Positions 9,570 to 17,356 of a stretch of 64,000 nucleotides of DNA are shown piece by piece. Location: NCBI RefSeq assembly GCF_002798015.1, contig NZ_PGTZ01000010.1:1-64000 (forward strand). Direction: 5' to 3'. Position 1 is the first letter of the stretch. Every line of letters starts with the position of its first letter. This DNA comes from Luteimicrobium subarcticum (lineage in GTDB: Bacteria > Actinomycetota > Actinomycetes > Actinomycetales > Cellulomonadaceae). The notes beneath the pieces were generated by a model. The model worked only from the letters and a program-made list of their open reading frames with translations. It was not told where the DNA came from and searched no databases. A program made the position numbers and the translations under genes.

Positions 9570-12296
9570 TCAGTCCGGGTTGTCGACGATCTCCTCGAGG
9601 ATCACCCCGCCGAGCATGTGCGCGACGAGGGGCGGCCCGACCAGGTCGGGCGGGATCGGGGCCCGCTGCTGCCCCGGGCGCCCGTACGGCGCGGGACGCG
9701 ACGAGCCCTGCCCGCCACCGCGCACCGCGGGAGCCGGCCGTCCCGACCCGGCAGGCGAGGTGCTGACGGAAGCTGTGCTCCCGGCTCCGGCCGGGGCGGG
9801 ACGTGCGGGACCGGGGACCGTCGGCGCCTGACCTGTCGGCTCCCGGGTCGACACCGCGTGCGCCGACGTCGCAGGCGCGGGCGTCGCCGGCACGGAGGGC
9901 GTGGGCACGGACGGTGCTGCGCCGTCCTCCCACGGCGGGAGGTCGTCGACGTCGTGCGGCGGCTCGGCGAGGGGCGGCAGGTCGTCGTCCGGTCCGGACG
10001 CGACGCCGACCGCCGAGGCACCGTCGGAGGGCGCGGGGTCTACCGGGCTCCCCGCGGGCTGAGTGGCTGCGGCGGGTGCGTCCGACCCCGAGATCGACGC
10101 AGCGGGCGTCGGTCGGTCCGTCGTCCGGTCGGCATCGCGCGGCGCGTCTGCGGCCGGCCCGTCGACGGACGGCGCCGGACGCACGGACGGCGCCGGACGC
10201 ACGGACGACGCGCCGCCGGGCAAGGCGACCACCACGTCACCCCACGACGACGCGGCGGCGGCCACGCCTGCTGCCGGATCGCTGCCGGCGCTCGCCACAG
10301 CCGGCGGAGAGGGCAGCGACGGCACGGACGGACTCACCGTCGCACCAGCAGGCGGGCTCGTGCGCGAGCCCGCGGAGGCCGGGCCTCGGTCGCCGGGGGC
10401 GTCGTCGGTGGGCGCCTCCACCGTCGTCGCGGGCGCACGGTTCTCCCGAGCGCGCGGCGCGCCGGTCGCGGCCGGTGCCGCACCCCCGACCACGGCGGTG
10501 ACCTTGACCGGGAACCCGAGCGTCTCGTAGACGGCCTGCTCGACCGCCTCGACCTTCGGGCCCTGGAGCGCACGCTGGAGACCCGCCGACTGGAACGACA
10601 GCGTCAGGACGTTGCCGTCCAGGCCCGCGACGGTCGCGTTCTGGTGGACCAGGCTCCAGGCGGCACGGCTGAGCCGGCTCAGGGTCGACAGCACCTCGTC
10701 CCAGCGGCGCCGGACGACCTCGCTCTCGACGTGCGCGACGCTCGCTGCACCGCGGCCGGCGGCCGGAGGGGCGGGCGCGGCCGGGCTCTCGGGCGCCGGG
10801 GCGGCCTCGGCAGGCGCCGCGGGAGCAGGGTCGGCGGCGTCCGACGGATCGGCGGCGGACGAGACCTCGTCGCCCGGGGACGCCTCGGGGGTAGCGACCG
10901 CGGGTTCCGGTGCGGGCGTCGGGACGGGCGCGAGCCGGACGGAGGGCTCCCGGCGAGGCGGCCGGGCGCCGAGCACGTCGTCCGACGCGACCGTCGACGC
11001 GGCGGCGGGCGAGGCTGTGGGCGACGGCGCGGCGGGAGCAGCGGGTGCCGCGGACGCCGGACCGCCGGACGCCTGCCAGCCCCGCTCGAGGCGGTCGAGC
11101 CGCGCACCGAACCCTGCGGCGCCGTCGTCCGCACCGGGCAGGAGCAGCCGCGCGCACAGCAGCTCGAGGTGCAGCCGGGGAGACGTCGCGCCCGTCATCT
11201 CGGTGAGCGCGGCGTTGGCGAGGTCGGCGGCGCGGGACAGCTCGCCCAGCCCGAGTGCCGTCGCCTGCGCGCGCATGCGCTCGACCTGCTCCGCGGGGAG
11301 CCCGGCGAGCACCGCGCCCGCGTCACCGTCCGACACCGCGAGGACGACGAGGTCGCGCAACCGCTCCAGGACGTCCTCGACGAAGCGGCGCGGCTCGTGA
11401 CCGCTCGCGACGACGCGCTCGACGACCCGGAACAGGCTCGCGCCGTCATGCGCGGCGAGGGCGTCGACCACGTCGTCGAGCAGGTTGGCGTGCGTGTAGC
11501 CGAGCAGGTCGACCGCCTGCTCGTAGCCCAGCACCCTGCCGCGCGGGCCCGCCGCACCGGCGGAGTCGTCGGCACCCTCGGGGGACGGCGTCTCGTCCGC
11601 GCCCGCGATGAGCTGGTCGAGCACCGACAGGGTGTCGCGGACCGAGCCGCCTCCCGCACGGATCACCAGGGGCAGCACTCCCCCGCCGACCTCGACGTCC
11701 TCGGTCGCGCAGAGCTGTTCGAGGTACGGCTGCAGGACGTCCTGCGGGACGAGCCGGAACGGGTAGTGGTGGGTGCGCGACCGGATGGTCCCGATCACCT
11801 TGTCGGGCTCCGTCGTCGCGAAGATGAACCGGATGTGCTCCGGCGGCTCCTCCACGATCTTGAGGAGCGCGTTGAACCCCTGCGGCGTCACCATGTGCGC
11901 CTCGTCGAGGATGAACACCTTGAACCGGTCGCGGGTGGGCGCGAAGGTCGCGCGCTCGCGCAGCTCGCGGGCGTCGTCGACGCCACCGTGGCTCGCGGCG
12001 TCGATCTCGACGACGTCGAGGCTGCCCGGGCCGCCGCGCGCCAGGTCCACGCACGACGGGCACTCGCCGCACGGGGTGTCGACCGGGTGCTCCGGGGTGT
12101 TGCGGTGGCAGTTGAGCGTCCGGGCGAGGATGCGCGCCGACGTCGTCTTGCCGCAGCCGCGTGGCCCCGAGAACAGGTAGGCGTGGTTGACGCGCCCCGT
12201 GCGCAGCGCCTGCATGAGAGGGCCGGTGACGTGCTCCTGCCCGATGACGTCCGCGAACGTGTCCGGGCGGTAGCGGCGATAGAGGGCGGTGCTCAC
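9570..12296 (-). CDS. dnaX: DNA polymerase III gamma/tau subunit
   Basis: 908 residues. Clamp-loader ATPase of the replicative polymerase: SGPRGCGKTTSARILARTL is Walker A, the zinc module is CHRNTPEH...CGECPSC, Walker B and sensor region FILDEAHMVTPQGFNALLK follow. From about residue 370 the protein becomes a long Ala/Pro/Thr-rich tail with a conserved patch (SVAHVESEVVRRRWDEVLS...FPVKVTAVVG), ending in a short conserved C-terminus. Start GTG 12296 gives the family start STALYRRYRPDTF. Much longer than enterobacterial gamma because of the low-complexity tail, which is common in high-GC actinobacteria. Confidence 0.97.
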   Translation of the reverse strand: MSTALYRRYRPDTFADVIGQEHVTGPLMQALRTGRVNHAYLFSGPRGCGKTTSARILARTLNCHRNTPEHPVDTPCGECPSCVDLARGGPGSLDVVEIDAASHGGVDDARELRERATFAPTRDRFKVFILDEAHMVTPQGFNALLKIVEEPPEHIRFIFATTEPDKVIGTIRSRTHHYPFRLVPQDVLQPYLEQLCATEDVEVGGGVLPLVIRAGGGSVRDTLSVLDQLIAGADETPSPEGADDSAGAAGPRGRVLGYEQAVDLLGYTHANLLDDVVDALAAHDGASLFRVVERVVASGHEPRRFVEDVLERLRDLVVLAVSDGDAGAVLAGLPAEQVERMRAQATALGLGELSRAADLANAALTEMTGATSPRLHLELLCARLLLPGADDGAAGFGARLDRLERGWQASGGPASAAPAAPAAPSPTASPAAASTVASDDVLGARPPRREPSVRLAPVPTPAPEPAVATPEASPGDEVSSAADPSDAADPAPAAPAEAAPAPESPAAPAPPAAGRGAASVAHVESEVVRRRWDEVLSTLSRLSRAAWSLVHQNATVAGLDGNVLTLSFQSAGLQRALQGPKVEAVEQAVYETLGFPVKVTAVVGGAAPAATGAPRARENRAPATTVEAPTDDAPGDRGPASAGSRTSPPAGATVSPSVPSLPSPPAVASAGSDPAAGVAAAASSWGDVVVALPGGASSVRPAPSVRPAPSVDGPAADAPRDADRTTDRPTPAASISGSDAPAAATQPAGSPVDPAPSDGASAVGVASGPDDDLPPLAEPPHDVDDLPPWEDGAAPSVPTPSVPATPAPATSAHAVSTREPTGQAPTVPGPARPAPAGAGSTASVSTSPAGSGRPAPAVRGGGQGSSRPAPYGRPGQQRAPIPPDLVGPPLVAHMLGGVILEEIVDNPD

Positions 12297-12370
12297 CCCG
12301 GCAACTGTAGACGCCGCCGCCCACCTGGACCTGGCCCCCGTCCACCGTGACCGTCACGGCTCTCGCGCCG

Positions 12371-12624
12371 GGTCAACCACGACCGGGCCGGCGCCGGCAC
12401 TGATCAACCACGACCGGCCCCGGGGCAGGAGGTGATCAACCACGACCGGTCCACGTCGGCCTGGTGCCTCAGCAGCACCGCCCCGCACCGCGCGTCGTCA
12501 CGCCGGCTCGCGATGACGGTCGTGGCTGACGCAGCGCACTGCACGAGCGGTCGTGGCTGACGCAACAGACCCAGGCGGTGGTCGTGGCTGACGCACCACG
12601 CCGGGACCACGGTCGTGGCTGACC
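12371..12624. repeat. Seven short repeats phased at 31 bp, in two facing arrays
   Basis: The 366-bp dnaX-ppk2 spacer holds three copies of (G)(G/A)TCAACCACGACCGG starting at 12371, 12402 and 12434, and four copies of GGTCGTGGCTGAC(GCA) starting at 12518, 12549, 12580 and 12611. The second motif is the reverse complement of the first with one changed base, so the arrays point toward each other. Start-to-start spacing is 31, 32, then 31, 31, 31. The intervening 15-18 bp differ from copy to copy. See findings. Confidence 0.9.
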
Positions 12625-12662
12625 CGGTCGCCGCCGCCGGGCCGCGGCGCTAGCGTGCCGTC

Positions 12663-13517
12663 ATGTCGAAGAAGCCGGACCACACGCACCCCGCGAAGCA
12701 GAAGAAGCTGCCGAACAAGGTGTACGAGCACGAGCTGTTCCGGCTCCAGTCGGAGCTGGTCAAGCTCCAGGAGTGGGTGAAGGCGACCGGCGCGCGCGTC
12801 GTCGTGGTGTTCGAGGGCCGGGACGCGGCCGGCAAGGGCGGCACGATCAAGCGGCTCACCGAGTACCTCAGCCCGCGCGTCGCCCGCATCGCGGCGCTGC
12901 CCGTGCCCACCGAGCGTGAGAAGACGCAGTGGTACTTCCAGCGGTACGTCGAGCACCTGCCGTCCGCCGGGCAGATCGTCGTGTTCGACCGGTCCTGGTA
13001 CAACCGGGCGGGCGTCGAGAAGGTCATGGGGTACTGCACCCCGCAGGAGCACGCGCGGTTCCTGCGGCAGTGTCCGATCTTCGAGCAGATGCTCATCGAC
13101 GACGGGATCCTGCTGCGCAAGTACTGGTTCTCCGTGTCGGACGACGAGCAGCTCCGCCGGTTCCGGGGGCGGCTCACCGACCCGGTGCGGCGCTGGAAGC
13201 TCAGCACGACCGACCTGGAATCGCTGCACCGCTGGGAGGACTACTCGCGCGCCAAGGACGAGATGTTCGTCCACACGGACCTGCCGGCGAGCCCGTGGTT
13301 CACGGTCGAGTCCGAGATCAAGAAGCACGCGCGGGTCAACATGATCTCGCACCTGCTCTCGAGCATCCCGTACACGGACGTCCAGCCGGCGGAGAAGATC
13401 GAGCTCCCCGACCGTCCCCCGGCGAGCCGCGGGTACGAGCGGCCGCCGCGCGAGCTGTCGACGTACGTGCCCGACGTCGCCGCGCAGCTGCTGGGCGACC
13501 CGGAGCGCTCATACTGA
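12663..13517 (+). CDS. ppk2: Polyphosphate kinase 2
   Basis: 284 residues, the usual one-domain PPK2 length. Transfers phosphate between polyphosphate and nucleoside diphosphates, mostly making ATP or GTP from polyphosphate. P-loop FEGRDAAGKGGTIKR, the family block FDRSWYNRAGVEKVMG (second Asp/Arg region) and the lid KYWFSVSDDEQLRRF are intact. It stands alone between the 31-bp repeat array and a hairpin terminator. Confidence 0.94.
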   Translation: MSKKPDHTHPAKQKKLPNKVYEHELFRLQSELVKLQEWVKATGARVVVVFEGRDAAGKGGTIKRLTEYLSPRVARIAALPVPTEREKTQWYFQRYVEHLPSAGQIVVFDRSWYNRAGVEKVMGYCTPQEHARFLRQCPIFEQMLIDDGILLRKYWFSVSDDEQLRRFRGRLTDPVRRWKLSTTDLESLHRWEDYSRAKDEMFVHTDLPASPWFTVESEIKKHARVNMISHLLSSIPYTDVQPAEKIELPDRPPASRGYERPPRELSTYVPDVAAQLLGDPERSY

Positions 13518-13523
13518 CCGGCG

Positions 13524-13557
13524 GGGCGCTCGACCGGGGCGTCCCGGTCGAGCGCCC
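13524..13557. terminator. Bidirectional hairpin terminator between ppk2 and the MFS gene
   Basis: 14-bp perfect stem (13524-13537 with 13544-13557) and a 6-nt loop in the 46-bp gap between two convergent genes. Confidence 0.8.
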
Positions 13558-13563
13558 GTCCGC

Positions 13564-15006
13564 TCACGCGGCGCGTTCCACCGCGTCCGACGTGCGGCCG
13601 GGGAGCAGGACGCACAGGACGGTCGCGAGCGCCGCCAGTCCGGTCGCCCACCAGAACGCTGCGTCGAACGCGTCGGCGAGGTCTCCGAGGCTCGCGGCGG
13701 TGCCGGCGGCGGTCGCGAGGACGACGGCGAGCACCGCGGTGCCGAACGATCCGCCGACCTGCTGGGACACGCGCGTGATGATGCTCGCGTCGGGCATGTC
13801 GCGGCGGTCGAGCCCGCGGTAGGCGCCCGTCATGAGCGGGATCATGACGGCCCCGAGGCCGAACCCGCGGACGACGAGAACGGCGAGCAGCAACCACGTC
13901 GTGGACGTCGCGCCGACGAACGCGAACGGCAGGGTCCCGAGGGTGAGGATCGCGAACCCGCCGACGGCGACCGCCCGCCCGCCGATCGCGTCGGTGAGGC
14001 GTCCGGCGAGCGTCCGGGACGCGAGCGCCCCGACGCCCTGCGGGACGAGGAGGAGCCCGGCGCCGAGGGCGTCGTACCCGCGGACCTCCTGCCAGTAGAG
14101 CGGGAGCAGGAGCATCGCGCCGTAGAGCACCATGCCGGACAGGAACATGAGCAGGGACGACGCTGCGAGGGGCCGGTTCCGCAGGAGCCGGACGTCGATG
14201 AGGGCGCGCTCGCCCTCGCGCAGCGCCCAGGCGACGAACCCTCCGACGAGCGCGAGGCCGCCGAGCAGCGGGACGAGGACGCGGGCGTGGCCGAAGCCGC
14301 CGAGCTCGGCGACCTGGGTGAGCCCGTAGATCGTGGCGACGACGCCGGGGACGAGCAGCGCGAGCCCGACGGCGTCGAGGCGGGTGGGTCGTCCGGGTTC
14401 CCCGGCGGGGAAGTACCGGACGGCGAGCCAGATCCCGACGGCCCCGATGGGCACGTTGATGAGGAACAGCCAGTGCCAGGACAGGAACCCGAGGACGAGC
14501 CCGCCGAGGACGGGACCGAGGATCGGCCCGACGGCGACGGGCAGGCTGACGGCCGCCATGAGGCGTCCGAGGTCGCGCCCGTGCGCGGCCTGCATGAGGA
14601 CGGTCGACATGAGCGGCATGAGGACGCCGCCGCCGAGGCCTTGCACGACGCGGAAGGCGATGAGGCTGGGGGCGTCCCACGCGAGCGCGCACAGGGCCGA
14701 CCCGAGGACGAAGACGCTGAGGGCGATGAGCCAGAGCCGCTTGCTGCCGAGCCGGCTCTGGAGCCACCCGGTCAGCGGGATGGTGACGAACATCGCGAGC
14801 AGGTAGGCGGTGCTGACCCACTGGATGGTGGCGACGGACGCGTCGAGCGCGGTGCCGAGCTCGTGCAGGCCGACGCTGACGATCGTGGTGTCCAGGATGA
14901 CGGCGACCGCGCCGACGATGACGGCGACGGTGAGGCGGCGCAGGTCGGGGTCGATGCCGGCAGGCTGCGGGGGCCGGGGTGCCGATGTGGCGGTGGGGAC
15001 GGACAT
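13564..15006 (-). CDS. DHA2/EmrB-QacA type MFS drug exporter
   Basis: 480 residues with fourteen predicted membrane helices. Family marks: ILDTTIVSVGLHELGTAL in helix 1, WVSTAYLLAMFVTIPLTGWL and the cytoplasmic loop SRLGSKRLW, and the antiporter motif GPILGPVLGGLVLG with WHWLFLINVPIG in helices 5-6. Exports lipophilic drugs or metabolites by proton antiport; substrate unknown. ATG 15006 has GGAG seven bases upstream. Divergent from a TetR gene that very likely represses it. Confidence 0.9.
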   Translation of the reverse strand: MSVPTATSAPRPPQPAGIDPDLRRLTVAVIVGAVAVILDTTIVSVGLHELGTALDASVATIQWVSTAYLLAMFVTIPLTGWLQSRLGSKRLWLIALSVFVLGSALCALAWDAPSLIAFRVVQGLGGGVLMPLMSTVLMQAAHGRDLGRLMAAVSLPVAVGPILGPVLGGLVLGFLSWHWLFLINVPIGAVGIWLAVRYFPAGEPGRPTRLDAVGLALLVPGVVATIYGLTQVAELGGFGHARVLVPLLGGLALVGGFVAWALREGERALIDVRLLRNRPLAASSLLMFLSGMVLYGAMLLLPLYWQEVRGYDALGAGLLLVPQGVGALASRTLAGRLTDAIGGRAVAVGGFAILTLGTLPFAFVGATSTTWLLLAVLVVRGFGLGAVMIPLMTGAYRGLDRRDMPDASIITRVSQQVGGSFGTAVLAVVLATAAGTAASLGDLADAFDAAFWWATGLAALATVLCVLLPGRTSDAVERAA

Positions 15007-15058
15007 GGGTGCTCCGGTGGTCGAGACGGAGAAGCGAGATTAGATGCAGCAGTGTTTC

Positions 15059-15104
15059 TTGTGCGAGCCTACGACGGGCCGGTTAAGATACGCAAGTGGA
15101 TCTT
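15059..15104 (+). promoter_or_regulatory. TetR promoter and candidate operator
   Basis: TTGTGC (15059-15064), a 19-bp spacer and TAAGAT (15084-15089) precede GTG 15096 by six bases, so the transcript is probably leaderless. AAGATAC (15085-15091) and GGATCTT (15098-15104) form a 7-6-7 imperfect palindrome over the -10 box and start codon, a good place for autorepression and for control of the divergent pump. Confidence 0.5.
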
Positions 15105-15722
15105 GAAGACGAGTCGCCGACCCCGGACGTCCCCCGCCGCCGCCGCGGCGCGGAGCTCGAGGACGCACTCCTCGACGCCGCCTGGGACGAGCTCGTCGAC
15201 CGCGGCTACGGCGGGTTCACGATCGACGGCGTCGCGCGCCGCGCCGGCACCAGCCGGCCCGTCCTCTACCGACGCTGGGCCACCAAGCCCGAGCTCGTCC
15301 GCGCCGCCGCAGAGCGCGCGCTGCGGCGGGGCCGGGCCACCATCCCCGACACCGGGACCCTGCGCGGTGACTTCCTCGCGCTGCTCGAGCAGTCGAACGT
15401 CCGGATGACGGGCACGTCCGCCCTCGTCGCCTACTACCTCGGCGGCTACTTCCAGGAGACCGGGACGTCGCCCGCCGACCTGCGCGCCTCGCTGCTCGGG
15501 GACGGGTCGACGACCGTCGACGTCGTCGTCGACCGGGCCGTCGCGCGCGGCGAGCTCGGGCCGGAGCCGCTGTCCCCGCGCGTCCGGAGCCTGCTGGTCG
15601 ACCTGTTCCGCCACGAGGGGCTCATGACGCTGGCGCCGGTGCCCGTGTCCGTGCGCGAGGAGATGCTCGACGACATCTACCTGCCGCTGCTGCGGCTGCG
15701 CTCCGGCCTGCCGCAGGGCTGA
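15096..15722 (+). CDS. TetR/AcrR family repressor
   Basis: 208 residues. N-terminal HTH (GGFTIDGVARRAGTSRPVLYRRWATKPEL, about 33-63) and a C-terminal ligand domain of the TetR_C type. GTG 15096 has no Shine-Dalgarno sequence but sits six bases after a -10 box. Adjacent and divergent to the MFS exporter, the standard layout of a drug-responsive pump and its repressor. Confidence 0.9.
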   Translation: MDLEDESPTPDVPRRRRGAELEDALLDAAWDELVDRGYGGFTIDGVARRAGTSRPVLYRRWATKPELVRAAAERALRRGRATIPDTGTLRGDFLALLEQSNVRMTGTSALVAYYLGGYFQETGTSPADLRASLLGDGSTTVDVVVDRAVARGELGPEPLSPRVRSLLVDLFRHEGLMTLAPVPVSVREEMLDDIYLPLLRLRSGLPQG

Positions 15723-15748
15723 GGGACGGGGGCCAGCGGGAACGCAAG

Positions 15749-15836
15749 GACCCCCCGCACACCCGCCAGAGCTCGCCTGCCCTTGCTACCTTCCGGTCCT
15801 GGGGGAGTTCAGCGAGATGACGCCGCACGAGGGGTC
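15749..15836 (-). ncRNA. ffs: Signal recognition particle RNA, small bacterial type
   Basis: The minus strand carries the SRP domain IV core, CAGGACCGGAAGGTAGCAAGG, closed by GACCCC at the 5' end (15831-15836) and GGGGTC at the 3' end (15750-15755). Length about 88-95 nt fits the small SRP RNA, which binds Ffh and targets membrane proteins. Ends are estimated from the closing helix. It lies between the TetR gene and the adenine deaminase gene; its promoter should be within the latter's 3' flank. Confidence 0.88.
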
Positions 15837-15856
15837 TGCGACCAGACTACCGGACG

Positions 15857-16888
15857 TCAGAGGGGCGCCCGACCACCGCGCGCGGCCAGCCACGCGTCGA
15901 CCTCGGCGAGGTAGCCGGCACGCTCGTCGTCCGCGAGGAACGCCGACTCGAACGAGTTCCGGGCGAGGTGGGCGAGCTGCTCGTCGCTCGCGCCGAGCGC
16001 CTCGACGACCGCGTCCACGTTGGCGTCGACCTGTCCCCCGAAATAGGGCGGGTCGTCCGAGTGGACGCTCACGACAAGGCCCCGCTCGAGCATGCGCAGC
16101 AACGGGTGGTCGGCCATCGTGTCGACGGCCCGGAGGCGCACGTTCGACAGCGGGCAGACGGTCAGCGGCACCCGCTCGGCCACGAGCCGCTCGACCAGGG
16201 CGTCGTCCTCGAGGGAGCGGATGCCGTGGTCGATGCGCTCCGCGCGCAAGGCGTCGAGCGCGCCCGTGACGTACTCCGGCCCGCCCTCCTCGCCACCGTG
16301 CGCGACGACGTGCAGACCGTGCTCGCGCGCGAACGCGAACACGTCGGTGAACAGCTCGGGCGGGAAGCCGACCTCCGCGGAGTCCAGCCCGATCCCGTCG
16401 AACGGGATTCCGGACGCCACGAGCGCGCGCAGCAGGTCGAACGCCTCGTCGACGGGACCGTCACGCCAGAACGAGACCAGCAGCCGGGTGGTCACCCCGT
16501 GGGTCGCGACGCTGCGGTCGAGCGCGTCACGCAGCCCGCCCATCACCGTCTCCAGCGGGATCCCGCGGCGCGTGTGCGCCTGCACGTCGCACGACACCTC
16601 GGCGTGCCGCACCCCGGCGGCCGCGGCGCGCTCGAGGTACCGGTCCACCATCTCGGTGAAGTCCGCGCGCTCCCGCAGGACGGTGAGGTTCGTGTAGAGC
16701 AGGTCGAGGAACGACTGCAGGTCCGTGAACTCGTACCGGCTGCGCAGGTCGTCGATGTCGGCGAACGGCAGGTCGACCCCGTTGCGGGCGGCGAGCTCCA
16801 GGACGTGCTCGGGTTCGAGCGTGCCGTCGAGGTGCAGGTGGAGCTCCGCCACGGGGAGCGGGCCAGGCGTGGTCCGGGGTGCTGTCAT
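15857..16888 (-). CDS. Adenosine deaminase superfamily, predicted adenine deaminase
   Basis: 343 residues. Zinc ligands HLHLDGTLEPEH at the N-terminus, His in VAHGGEEG with the catalytic Glu nearby, and SDDP near 285. The subtype signatures are those of the eukaryote-like adenine deaminases (GLDSAEVGFPP, VAHGGEEGGPEY, LTVCPLSNVRL, SDDPPYFGG) rather than adenosine deaminase (which has GIDLAGDE and TDDP). The likely reaction is adenine to hypoxanthine plus ammonia in purine salvage. Most pipelines would name it add. Single gene; upp further on also serves base salvage. Confidence 0.85.
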   Translation of the reverse strand: MTAPRTTPGPLPVAELHLHLDGTLEPEHVLELAARNGVDLPFADIDDLRSRYEFTDLQSFLDLLYTNLTVLRERADFTEMVDRYLERAAAAGVRHAEVSCDVQAHTRRGIPLETVMGGLRDALDRSVATHGVTTRLLVSFWRDGPVDEAFDLLRALVASGIPFDGIGLDSAEVGFPPELFTDVFAFAREHGLHVVAHGGEEGGPEYVTGALDALRAERIDHGIRSLEDDALVERLVAERVPLTVCPLSNVRLRAVDTMADHPLLRMLERGLVVSVHSDDPPYFGGQVDANVDAVVEALGASDEQLAHLARNSFESAFLADDERAGYLAEVDAWLAARGGRAPL

Positions 16889-17039
16889 GCTGCGACCGTA
16901 GCCGTGCGGTGTTGCGGGCCCGTTTCCCGGAGGCGGTTCGGCGCCGGTTTCGGGGCACGGCCTCCGGTCCGGTATCCTCGGGGGGCTGCTGTGCGCCGGA
17001 CGGGTCCCTCTGCGGATCCCCCGACGCGGACGACAGCGA

Positions 17040-17125
17040 GGAGGATTCGCCTAGTGGCCTATGGCGCACGCTTGGAAAGCGTGTTGGGTTAAAAGCCCTC
17101 GGGGGTTCGAATCCCCCATCCTCCG
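17040..17125 (+). tRNA. tRNA-Ser (anticodon GGA)
   Basis: Acceptor GGAGGAT pairs with ATCCTCC; the anticodon loop CTTGGAAAG gives GGA; a long variable arm and the T loop GGTTCGAATCC are present, as expected for serine tRNA. The CCA end is not encoded. A -10-like TATCCT lies about 65 bp upstream. Confidence 0.96.
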
Positions 17126-17135
17126 CCGGACTCAG

Positions 17136-17173
17136 ACGGCCCGTGACCTGCGACAACGCAGGTCACGGGCCGT
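17136..17173 (+). terminator. tRNA-Ser hairpin terminator
   Basis: Perfect 17-bp stem (17136-17152 with 17157-17173) around an ACAA loop, ten bases after the tRNA. Confidence 0.85.
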
Positions 17174-17356
17174 CGTCGTACCCGGACCTGTGGACGTGTG
17201 CGGCGCCGGGCACGGAGCCCCTAGGACACACGCCTTCGCGGCGTGCGAGCCTTCGGCGAGCGGGCAGGTGTGCGGTTCCCCGACGATGCTGTGCTACGTT
17301 CCGCCGCGAATGATCCGTCTGCCCGATTCGTAGCACCGCCCTGGGAGCAACACCCG

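Noticed and set aside
12371-12624. CRISPR array
   Set aside because: Repeats are only 13-16 bp with 15-18-bp spacers, occur in both orientations, and no cas genes are present.
17136-17173. Attachment-site remnant near tRNA-Ser(GGA)
   Set aside because: It is a perfect hairpin with no second copy or integrase gene nearby, so it is a terminator.
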